From NCBI GenBank assembly GCA_021413675.1, contig JAIOQA010000211.1:1-37687 (forward strand): DNA of 37,687 nucleotides, written 5' to 3'. The first letter of the stretch is position 1. The number at the start of each line of letters is the position of its first letter. Below are positions 24,595 through 31,089 of the stretch, in pieces. This DNA is from Deltaproteobacteria bacterium (lineage in GTDB: Bacteria > Myxococcota_A > Polyangia > Haliangiales > Haliangiaceae). A program made the position numbers and the translations under genes. The notes under the pieces were generated by a model. The model saw only the letters and a program-made list of their open reading frames with translations. It was not told where the DNA came from and ran no database searches.

Positions 24595-25329
24595 ATGCGC
24601 CCGCGCGCACGGGAGCATCGCGCCATGGCCGGTCCGCCGTATCCGCCCGAGTGGCTGGCGCTCCTCGAGGGCCTGAAGCCGGCGCTGCGCCTCTGGCGCG
24701 ACGACGCGCGCGCGATCGCCGAGATCCGGGCCGCCGAGCGCCGCGGCTTCGCGACCGCGCGCTCGCCGCTGCCGGCCGCCGGGCCGCGCGGGCCGCAATC
24801 GATCGTCTATCTCGCGCGCACGCCGGCGGCCGCCGAGGCGCTGCGCGCGCTCGAGGAACCGATCCTCCCGACCCGCGGCGTGGCCGCGCTCTCCACCGAT
24901 CACGTCGCGCGCCACCGCGCCCTCGGCCTTGCCCTGGGGTTCCCGGGGTGCTGCATCGACGCGTTCCTCGCGCGGCTGGTGCGCGGCGTCGACCGGCTCG
25001 CGAACGGCGATGTCGCGCACGAGGACCACGTCGCGGTCTGCGATGCGCTCGGCCTCAGCCAGGCGCTGCACGCGCGGCTCAACATGTTCCCGCGCGATCA
25101 CGGCGCGACCTGGCTGTCGCACGTGCCGTGTCGGTTCGACTGCGCACCGTCGATCGCGTACGCGGATGTGCTCCACGCTGCGTTTCACCGCCGCGACCCG
25201 GCGGCGGCCGCTGGCATCGACGCCGGGCTCGGGACCGGCGTGGCGATCGCGCAGGACGGGCGGCGCACCGCGCTCGACGACGCGCCGCCGGGCGCCTGCC
25301 GACTGGTCTTCGCGGCCGCCGAGGCGTGA
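24595..25329 (+). CDS. DUF483-like Cys-rich protein, paralogue B
   Basis: The protein has 244 residues from ATG 24595; ATG 24625 (MAGPPYPPEW) with GGGAG ten bases upstream is a credible alternative. LGLALGFPGCCIDAFLAR and HVPCRFDCAPSIAYAD match the paired motifs of the divergent neighbour, and the C-terminal third is also similar. The N-terminus contains WLALLEGLKPALRLW. No signal peptide is present. The role is unknown. Retention of the same four cysteines in both copies suggests a shared metal- or cluster-binding fold. Confidence 0.65.
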   Translation: MRPRAREHRAMAGPPYPPEWLALLEGLKPALRLWRDDARAIAEIRAAERRGFATARSPLPAAGPRGPQSIVYLARTPAAAEALRALEEPILPTRGVAALSTDHVARHRALGLALGFPGCCIDAFLARLVRGVDRLANGDVAHEDHVAVCDALGLSQALHARLNMFPRDHGATWLSHVPCRFDCAPSIAYADVLHAAFHRRDPAAAAGIDAGLGTGVAIAQDGRRTALDDAPPGACRLVFAAAEA

Positions 25330-25349
25330 GCTCGGCCGAGCGTTCGACC

Positions 25350-25379
25350 TTGACCCTGCGCGCGCCGGCCGCGTACCCT
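25350..25379 (+). promoter_or_regulatory. Sigma-70-like promoter for the Tat-exported protein
   Basis: TTGACC at 25350-25355 and TACCCT at 25374-25379 are separated by 18 bases; the ATG is nine bases further on at 25389. Confidence 0.6.
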
Positions 25380-25388
25380 GACTCCGGG

Positions 25389-25955
25389 ATGGGCAACGAC
25401 ACGACCGATCGCCGGGCGTTTCTCGGGCGTGCTGCGCTCGGCGCTGCCACCATCGTCGGCGGAGTCGCGGCCGCGGGCCTCCTCGCGCCGGGTCTTGCCC
25501 ACGCCGATGCCGGGCCGCAGGTGCTGCCGCCGCCGGCGCCGCCGCGGGCGATTCACGATGATGTCGCCGGCGATCCCGACGACGCGGTGCGCGCGTTTCT
25601 CGGGCCGATCGAGGTCGACACCGCGATCGGCGCCTGGTCGATCGCGCGCATCCACGGTGTGTTCCGCGGCGCCTTGCCGTTCGTGCTCGCCCACGCCGAT
25701 GGTCGCCGCGTGCAGGTCGATCTGATGGCGACCGAGGCCGGCGCGCCGGCGGGCGTCGCTGCGACCACGCGCGGTCAGCTCTACCTGGTCAATCGCGGCC
25801 GCGGCAGCGCCGTGACGCCGCCAGATCTCGAGGACGCGATCCGCGCGCTCGCGGCGAGGATCGCGGACCGCGAGGCGGTCGCCGCGCTGCCGCTCGACAG
25901 CTTCGTCGCGCGCCACTTCCGCCACCCCGGCGGCGTCTTCGTCATCGCGCTCTGA
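25389..25955 (+). CDS. Tat-exported protein with the accessory domain found fused to rSAM proteins
   Basis: The protein has 188 residues from ATG 25389. DRRAFLGRAALGAATIVGG is a twin-arginine signal, with probable cleavage after GLAHADA. Mature residues about 55-175, starting AVRAFLGPIEVDTAIGAWSIARI and ending RALAARIADRE, resemble by eye the N-terminal domain of the rSAM proteins at 33290-34504 (APWTIARV ... LAAALATFE) and 818-1969 (LVAARIAPRE). The Tat route suggests folding, or loading of a cofactor, before export. Only two bases separate it from the half-rSAM gene at 25958, so the pair looks like an rSAM protein of the 33290 type whose N-terminal barrel half has been lost. Function is not known. 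Confidence 0.6.
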   Translation: MGNDTTDRRAFLGRAALGAATIVGGVAAAGLLAPGLAHADAGPQVLPPPAPPRAIHDDVAGDPDDAVRAFLGPIEVDTAIGAWSIARIHGVFRGALPFVLAHADGRRVQVDLMATEAGAPAGVAATTRGQLYLVNRGRGSAVTPPDLEDAIRALAARIADREAVAALPLDSFVARHFRHPGGVFVIAL

Positions 25956-25957
25956 TC

Positions 25958-26461
25958 GTGGTCGCGCCGCCGATCGCGCTGCACGGCCCCGATGCGGCCT
26001 GCCACGATCACCACGCCCAGCCCGGCGACTTCGCGCGCGCGATCGAGGCCTTGCGCGCGACCCGCGGCGCGACGGTCACCACCGCCCTCACGCGCTCGAA
26101 CTACCGCGCGCTGGCCGCGATGCCCGCCTTGCTCCACGCCCACGGCGCCGCCGCGTGGCACGTCGTCGTCGCGCCGTTCGCCGAGGCCACGACCGATCAG
26201 CCCGCGCGCTCGCCGCGCCTCGCGCTCGCCTTGCCGTTCGCGCTCCACGCCCTCGCACGCGCCGAGCAGCTCGGCCTCGCGATCGCGATCGTCGATGCGC
26301 CGCGCTGCCTGCTCGGCCGCTTCGCGCCGTCGCTGGTGATCACCGCGCCGCGATCGTTCCCCGCGCCATGCGAGGCCTGCACCGCGCGCGCGCGGTGCGG
26401 CGGCGTGGATGCGGCCTACGCCGCGCGCTTCGGCGCCGACGAGCTCGCGCCCGTAGCGTAG
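25958..26461 (+). CDS. C-terminal half of a radical SAM/SPASM protein (no SAM-cluster motif)
   Basis: The protein has 167 residues from GTG 25958. It begins at the strand usually found mid-barrel (IALHGPDAACHD) and continues with LTRSNYRALAAMPAL, DAPRCLLGRFAPSL and CEACTARARCGGVDAAYAARFG, so it matches the second half plus the auxiliary cluster of the rSAM proteins at 18237 and 33290. The CX3CX2C half and the GGEP motif are absent, and the preceding gene does not supply them. It may be a decayed gene or a stand-alone substrate or cluster domain; the intact frame and conserved Cys favour the second slightly. Its stop directly abuts the stop of the HxsA-like gene. Confidence 0.65.
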   Translation: MVAPPIALHGPDAACHDHHAQPGDFARAIEALRATRGATVTTALTRSNYRALAAMPALLHAHGAAAWHVVVAPFAEATTDQPARSPRLALALPFALHALARAEQLGLAIAIVDAPRCLLGRFAPSLVITAPRSFPAPCEACTARARCGGVDAAYAARFGADELAPVA

Positions 26462-26854
26462 CTACCAGCTGCCGTGCGAGCCGTGCGATCCGTGGCTGCC
26501 GTGCGATCCATGGCTGCCGTGCGATCCGTGGCTGCCGTGCGAGCCGTGGGATCCATGGCTGCCATGCGAACCGTGCGAGCCATGCGAACCGTGCGATCCG
26601 TGGCTCGCGTGCCCGGCGGCGAATTGCGCGCCGCCCTGGGTCTCCTCGGGCGAGGTCGGCTTGGCGAGATCCGCGTTGTCCTTCGCGCGATCCGAGAGCG
26701 CGGCCTGCTCGGGCGACAGCCCCGAGGCCGCCTTGCGCTTGAACACCGGGAACGCCTCGTCGTCACCAGCGACGTCATCCCCGTCTCCAGTCCCCGCCGC
26801 AGGCGCGTCCGCGGGTGGATCCTTCGGGCCGAGGAGATCGTCGTTGGTGCCCAT
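26462..26854 (-). CDS. hxsA: HxsA-like His-Xaa-Ser repeat peptide precursor
   Basis: The protein has 130 residues from ATG 26854. Residues 1-81 are an acidic, Ala and Gly rich leader-like part (DDLLGPKDPPADAPA, EAFPVFKRKAASGLSPEQ). Residues 82-129 are HAS followed by fifteen perfect HGS triplets, and residue 130 is Trp. His-Xaa-Ser repeats next to an HxsB maturase define the HxsA family, predicted to be modified ribosomal peptides of unknown final structure. It has no obvious signal peptide. It lies 53 bases after hxsB on the same strand; a TAGCAT box and a GGAG ribosome site in that gap may give it extra expression. His and Ser side chains are the likely targets or metal ligands after modification; this is inference. 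Confidence 0.8.
   Translation of the reverse strand: MGTNDDLLGPKDPPADAPAAGTGDGDDVAGDDEAFPVFKRKAASGLSPEQAALSDRAKDNADLAKPTSPEETQGGAQFAAGHASHGSHGSHGSHGSHGSHGSHGSHGSHGSHGSHGSHGSHGSHGSHGSW
26468..26602 (-). repeat. Tandem 9-base repeats encoding (HGS)15
   Basis: Fifteen in-frame 9-base units encode His-Gly-Ser without any amino-acid change. Codons vary: Ser is TCG, AGC or TCC; Gly is GGC, GGA or GGT; His is CAC or CAT. Parts form an 18-base higher-order unit alternating TCG and AGC serines. Confidence 0.9.
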
Positions 26855-26907
26855 GTCAGCTCTGCTCCGATGCTAGACCGAACTGGCGTCCCGGTGCCAC
26901 CACGATT

Positions 26908-28407
26908 CTACGGGCGATCCTGGAGGAAGTGGTCGCGCGGCCGGTTGGTGGTCCACTGCTCGAAGGTCTTGAGGGTCCGGGGATCGCCCTCGCCGAGCTT
27001 CTCGAACAGGTAGTCCTGGATGCCCTTGTGGACCTGGCACAGGGCGCTCTCACGCATGCGCCCGAACACGGTGCCCTGGGTCTTGTGGCTGTAGCTGGGC
27101 GGCACGCCGCAGTAGGGCAGGTAGGTGCAGTCGACGCAGTCGGGCGTGGCCTCGAGGTTCGAGGCGATCGTCACCGCGCGCACGGTCTCGTGGCCGACCA
27201 CCTCGCGGTACTTCGACGTCGCGACGTGGCCGATCTGGAAGGTCGGATCGCCCATCGCGTCGAGCATGCGGCCCTCGTCGCAGGTGAAGATCCGGCCGTC
27301 GTGGTTGTAGGCCAGCGCGCCCAGGCCCGCGCCCGCGGGCCAGCGCACGTCGAGGAAGTTGGGATCCTCGCCCTTGAGGATCTTGGTCAGGAAGATCGCG
27401 GCGTAGCGCTCGAGCACCTCCACGCCCCGGGCGTTGAGCTCGAGCATGTAGTCGACGGCCCGCCGGTAGAACGCGAGGTACTCGGCGCGCGGGTACTCGA
27501 TCTTCGGGCCGGTCTTGGCGGCGAAGCCGAACGGATCGACCGGTCGCAGGAACAGCGCGCGGCAGCCGAGCGCCACGTACGTGTCGACGACCTCCTTCCA
27601 CTGCGGCAGGGTCGCGCGCGTCGTCGTGAGCAGCGCCTCCACGTGATAGAGCGTCGGATCGAGGCCCTTGGCGGCGTAGGCCTCGTTGATGCGCTTGATC
27701 CAGCGCGACGCGGTGTCGAAGGCGCTCGCCATCGGCAGGATGCGCTGCTTGTCGTGGATCGCCGCCGGCCCGTCGATGCTGGTGCAGATCTGGACCTTGT
27801 GATCGATCAGGTACGCGAGCTTGTCCTCGTCCATGAGCGACAGGTTCGAGACCATCGTGAACTCGAGGGTCTTGGCCGCCGCACGGTTCTTGGTCAGCGC
27901 GTACACGATGATGTGCTTGACCACCGGGAAGTTCACGAGCGGCTCGCCGCCCTGGAACTCGATCGTGATGAACGGGCTGGTGGTCCGGAAGATGAAGTCG
28001 ACCATCTTCTCGGCGGTCTCGACGGTCATGTCGGTGTGGACCGCGTCGAGGTCGGCGCGCGAGGCGTGGCAGTACACGCAGGTCTCGTTGCAGCGCAGCG
28101 TGACCACGGCCATGTGCAGGTTCGGGCCGCTGTCGAGGAAGCGCTTGCGCGCGCGCAGCATCGCCGCGGCGGCGCGGACGTCGTAGTGATCGCGCAGGAA
28201 GTTGTGGGACTTGAGACGCTCGAACAGCGCGTCGCCGGGCGCGACCTTGCCGCGGGTGAACGCGTCGAACTCGGCCGGTTCGAGGAGCAGCCAGCGGCCC
28301 TCCTGATTGGTGACGAGCACGCGCGCCCCGACCCGGCGGAACCGGAACATCGCCGGGCCGCGGGTGTCGAGCTCGGCGAGCGGCGCGAGCGGCAGGTGCG
28401 TGGTCAT
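26908..28407 (-). CDS. hxsB: His-Xaa-Ser system radical SAM maturase HxsB-like
   Basis: The protein has 499 residues; ATG 28407 overlaps the upstream stop (ATGA). Residues 20-71, with RRVGARVLVTNQEGRWLLLE and PAEFDAFTRGKVAPGDALF, match the characteristic N-terminal domain of HxsB. C106-C110-C113 in CNETCVYCHASR binds the SAM cluster; EFQGGEPLVNFPVVK follows. The C-terminal SPASM region includes FTCDEGRMLDAMGD, CVDCTYLPYCGVPP and a final Cys in ESALCQVHKGIQ. Among all rSAM proteins in the window this is the only one with clear full-length resemblance to a named RiPP maturase. It should act on the HxsA peptide encoded just downstream. Confidence 0.85.
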   Translation of the reverse strand: MTTHLPLAPLAELDTRGPAMFRFRRVGARVLVTNQEGRWLLLEPAEFDAFTRGKVAPGDALFERLKSHNFLRDHYDVRAAAAMLRARKRFLDSGPNLHMAVVTLRCNETCVYCHASRADLDAVHTDMTVETAEKMVDFIFRTTSPFITIEFQGGEPLVNFPVVKHIIVYALTKNRAAAKTLEFTMVSNLSLMDEDKLAYLIDHKVQICTSIDGPAAIHDKQRILPMASAFDTASRWIKRINEAYAAKGLDPTLYHVEALLTTTRATLPQWKEVVDTYVALGCRALFLRPVDPFGFAAKTGPKIEYPRAEYLAFYRRAVDYMLELNARGVEVLERYAAIFLTKILKGEDPNFLDVRWPAGAGLGALAYNHDGRIFTCDEGRMLDAMGDPTFQIGHVATSKYREVVGHETVRAVTIASNLEATPDCVDCTYLPYCGVPPSYSHKTQGTVFGRMRESALCQVHKGIQDYLFEKLGEGDPRTLKTFEQWTTNRPRDHFLQDRP

Positions 28408-28631
28408 GCGAGCCTCGCGGCGCGGCGGCGCTCGTCGGTGAGGCCGAGCGCGAGGTTGCCGAGCTCGCCGGCCAGCGCGCGCTCGCGCTCGGGCTTGCGC
28501 GCGGTCACGCGCACGACCCAGTGGCTGGAATCCTCGGCCAGCTCGAACGCGCCGAAGCGCGCGAACTGCTTCACCGCGGCGTCGACGGCCTCGCCAGCGT
28601 AGACCGCGCGGTGGAAGCGCAGCTCGATCAC
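28404..28631 (-). CDS. Small HxsD-like protein, second copy
   Basis: The protein has 75 residues from GTG 28631, overlapping the upstream stop (GTGA) and ending in an ATGA overlap with hxsB. The pattern VIELRFHRAVYAGEAVDAAV followed by a Tyr/Phe-rich strand and ELGNLALGLTDERR resembles the HxsD pattern of an initial strand, a YxxxAvxxA helix and a closing N-x-L helix. It is much shorter than the upstream HxsD-like gene. HxsD is thought to assist the maturase, perhaps in substrate binding, but its role is unproven. The three-gene overlap chain implies equal, coupled synthesis. Confidence 0.55.
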   Translation of the reverse strand: MIELRFHRAVYAGEAVDAAVKQFARFGAFELAEDSSHWVVRVTARKPERERALAGELGNLALGLTDERRRAARLA

Positions 28632-29152
28632 GGCGCGTCCTCGTCCTTCTCGCTCGTCGGCTCGTCCTTCGCGTCGTCCTTCGCGTCGTCCTTCGCCTCG
28701 GGCTTGGGCTTCTTGGCGTACTTCTCCTCCCACGACTGCGCGATGCCGAGCGGATCCTCGAACGCCTCGTTGGAGAAGTCGAAGTCCTCGAGCTCGTCGA
28801 GCGTGGGCGGGCCCATCGCGCCGGCCAGCGCCTGCAGCGTGACCGCCTCGACGGTGACGCGGTTGTCCTTGGCGAGGCGGTGGCGATACGCGCAGCTCAG
28901 CAGCTCGTTGGCGAAGCCGCCGATCCATCGCTGCAGGGTCTCGGCGTCCTGCGCGCCCGCCTTGGGCGTGAGCACCACCTTGTGGCGCGCTTCGTCGGCG
29001 ACGTCGATCACGACCCAGCAGTCGTTGATGAACGTGAACGCGGCCGCGAAGATCGCGTCGAGCGGGTACAGCTCGCGCTGCACCAGCAGGTGGACCGAGC
29101 CCGCGACCACATCGGCGCCGGCGAGGGACTCGGGGAAGGCGGGCGTGGACAT
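28628..29152 (-). CDS. hxsD: HxsD-like protein
   Basis: The protein has 174 residues from ATG 29152. Residues 17-100 fit the HxsD pattern: VHLLVQRELYPLDAIFAAAF, FINDCWVVIDV, then GGFANELLSCAYRHRLAKD and VTVEAVTLQALAG. The C-terminus is an added acidic/basic tail with DAKDDAKDDAKDE repeats, which is not part of the family core. It is the first gene of the coupled hxsD-hxsD2-hxsB set and has its own promoter at 29159-29188. The assignment rests on pattern memory plus location beside hxsB and hxsA. Confidence 0.68.
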   Translation of the reverse strand: MSTPAFPESLAGADVVAGSVHLLVQRELYPLDAIFAAAFTFINDCWVVIDVADEARHKVVLTPKAGAQDAETLQRWIGGFANELLSCAYRHRLAKDNRVTVEAVTLQALAGAMGPPTLDELEDFDFSNEAFEDPLGIAQSWEEKYAKKPKPEAKDDAKDDAKDEPTSEKDEDAP

Positions 29153-29158
29153 GGATCG

Positions 29159-29188
29159 GTGGTACAGGGTCGCGCTCGGCGCGGTCAA
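29159..29188 (-). promoter_or_regulatory. Sigma-70-like promoter for the Hxs cassette
   Basis: On the minus strand TTGACC (29188-29183) and TACCAC (29164-29159) are 18 bases apart, and ATG 29152 is six bases further on. The -35 box contains the stop codon of the upstream rSAM-methyltransferase gene. Confidence 0.5.
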
Positions 29189-30996
29189 GCCGAGGCCGAC
29201 GCCACACGCGGGGTCCGGTAGCGCACCGCCCACTGGTTCGAGCTGGTGCGCGTCACCGGGTGGAGCGCCAGGCGCTCGAGGCCCATCGCGGCGGCGAGCG
29301 GCAGCACCGCGTCGACGTCGTCGTTGCGGTAGTGCTCGAACCGCGCCGGGCCGGCCTCAGCGCGCGCGCTCTGCGCCCGGGTGCGGACCAGGCCGAAGGC
29401 GACGTTGTCGACGATCGTGAGCACGCCGCCGGGGCGGCACAGCGCGACCAGCTTGCCGAGTGCGTCCTGGCGATCGGCGAAGTGGTTCCAGCTGCGCAGC
29501 GCGAGCACGTGATCGAAGCGCTCGACCGTGCCGAGCTCCTCGAGCGTGGACCGGCGCAGCTCGATCCACGGTCGGGTCCGCGCGATGACCTCGGCGTGGC
29601 CCAGGTCGGGCTCGACGCCGACGTAGCGGATCGCGCCGCGCGCGACCAGCGGCGCGAGGATCGCGTCGTAGCGGCCGCCAGCGCCGCACCCGACATCGAG
29701 CACGTCGCCGCGCAGCGCGCCCAGCCAGTCGCGGACGAGCGCGTCGTCGCGCTCGAAGACCTCGTCGGCGGCCGGGCCGTAGAGGCCGGTGCAGCCGTCG
29801 TGCGCGGTGCAGCCGGCGCAGCGCGGGCTGCGCATCAGCTTGACCAGATCGGTCGCGAAGTCGTCGGGCGCCGGCTTGTCGGAGACGTCGAGGTAGAGCT
29901 GCTCGCGGTCGTGCTTGATCGCGACGATCTCCTCGTCAGAGAAGTCGCGAGTGTCGGCGCGGAACCGCGCGACGTGCGGGCCGTTGGCCACGAACAGGTG
30001 GCGGCCGCGATCCCACGGCGCCGGGCCGACGCGCTCGATCGGGCAGCGGGCGTCGTCCGGGCTGGTGCGGACCTTGGCCTCGAACGTGTAGTTGAACGAG
30101 TTGGCGCGCAGCCCGCCGGTGCGCGGCCGCAGCTCGGCGGCGCCGAACGCCTCGTGGTAGCCGCGGTAGAGGCCGGGGCACCCGCCGCGCAGCGCGCAGT
30201 CGCGGCATTTCTCGTCGGGCTGGAGCTTGTTGCGATCGTCGACCGGGAAGAAGTCGGGCTCGCCGATCTCGGTCATCGACCAGTACTGATCGGTCCGCAG
30301 ATCGGCGTAGCGCGCCTCGTGGCCGGGCATGAGGCACAGCGGAAAGCCGCCGTGGGCGAAGCGCTGCGCCGGCGCCTGCGCGAGGCCGTAGTCGATCGCG
30401 TCCACGACCTTCGCCGCGGCGTCGGCGACGCGCGGCATCAGCGATGCGAACAGCGCCTTGCCGCCGCCCTTGGGCTCGACCATCGAGAACTTGAGCGTGA
30501 CGTCGGGGTAGGGGCGCAGCGCGTCGACCAGCTCGCGCAGGTGGTCGACGTTCTGGAGCGTGACGACGCAGTTGACCTTGAGATCGAGGCCGCGGCCGCT
30601 GAGCTCGGCGAGCGCGCCGTACGACTGCGCGAACGCGTCGGTGCGGACCAGCCGGTTGTGGATCGTGGCGCTGCCGCCGTGGAGCGACAGGTAGACGTAG
30701 CGCAGGCGGCGCGCCAGCAGCTGCGCGACCACGTCGGGGTAGGACAACAGGCGACCGTTGGTCACGAGCCCGAAGTCCATCCCGAGCGCCGCGACCTCGC
30801 CGGCCCAGCGGACCAGCTCGGGCCGGATCGTGGGCTCGCCGCCGGACAGCACGACCATCGTGTGGCCGAGAGCGCGGGCACGCGCGATCTTGCGCGACAC
30901 CTCGGCGGCCGTGCCGTCGATGTGCCGGACCTCGAGCGTGTGGCAGAAGGTGCAGTGGTCGTTGCACCCGTAGCCGACCTTGATCAGCGCCTTCAT
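29185..30996 (-). CDS. Radical SAM protein fused to a SAM-dependent methyltransferase
   Basis: The protein has 603 residues from ATG 30996. C11-C15-C18 in CNDHCTFCHTLEVR starts the rSAM domain; VLSGGEPTIRPELVRW, LVTNGRLLSYPDVV and LSLHGGSATIHNRLV follow. Auxiliary Cys motifs are CRDCALRGGCPGLYRGYH and a second CAGCTAHDGCTGLYG near residue 390. From about residue 405 there is a class I methyltransferase: DVLDVGCGAGG (near 430), GVEPDLGHAEV, FDHVLALRSWNHF and LCRPGGVLTIVDN. Two SAM-using activities in one chain suggest radical modification followed or preceded by methylation. It is 32 bases upstream of the Hxs cassette on the same strand, so it is the best local candidate for a second Hxs enzyme, but it does not look like HxsC. 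Confidence 0.88.
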   Translation of the reverse strand: MKALIKVGYGCNDHCTFCHTLEVRHIDGTAAEVSRKIARARALGHTMVVLSGGEPTIRPELVRWAGEVAALGMDFGLVTNGRLLSYPDVVAQLLARRLRYVYLSLHGGSATIHNRLVRTDAFAQSYGALAELSGRGLDLKVNCVVTLQNVDHLRELVDALRPYPDVTLKFSMVEPKGGGKALFASLMPRVADAAAKVVDAIDYGLAQAPAQRFAHGGFPLCLMPGHEARYADLRTDQYWSMTEIGEPDFFPVDDRNKLQPDEKCRDCALRGGCPGLYRGYHEAFGAAELRPRTGGLRANSFNYTFEAKVRTSPDDARCPIERVGPAPWDRGRHLFVANGPHVARFRADTRDFSDEEIVAIKHDREQLYLDVSDKPAPDDFATDLVKLMRSPRCAGCTAHDGCTGLYGPAADEVFERDDALVRDWLGALRGDVLDVGCGAGGRYDAILAPLVARGAIRYVGVEPDLGHAEVIARTRPWIELRRSTLEELGTVERFDHVLALRSWNHFADRQDALGKLVALCRPGGVLTIVDNVAFGLVRTRAQSARAEAGPARFEHYRNDDVDAVLPLAAAMGLERLALHPVTRTSSNQWAVRYRTPRVASASA

Positions 30997-31006
30997 CCCC
31001 GCCGTG

Positions 31007-31012
31007 AGAATA
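31007..31012 (-). promoter_or_regulatory. Putative -10 box (TATTCT) for the rSAM-methyltransferase gene
   Basis: TATTCT on the minus strand is ten bases ahead of ATG 30996. Confidence 0.45.
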
Positions 31013-31047
31013 GTCCCGTGGGTGGGGATCGGGGCTCGAAAAGGCGT

Positions 31048-31077
31048 TTGGAATCGCCGGGGCCTATGGAGTACGCT
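31048..31077 (+). promoter_or_regulatory. Sigma-70-like promoter for the MopE-like lipoprotein
   Basis: TTGGAA (31048-31053) and TACGCT (31072-31077) are 18 bases apart; ATG 31090 is twelve bases further on. The in-frame ATG 31066 lies within the promoter and is unlikely to be used. Confidence 0.5.
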
Positions 31078-31089
31078 CGGCCTCAGGGG

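Noticed and set aside
26468..26602. CRISPR-like or minisatellite array
   Set aside because: The units are contiguous 9-base coding repeats with no spacers.
26474..27013. Plus-strand frame across the HGS repeats with repeated Ala-Val-Arg-Ser
   Set aside because: It is the reverse reading of the repeat array; the minus frame has family support and codon-varied conserved residues.
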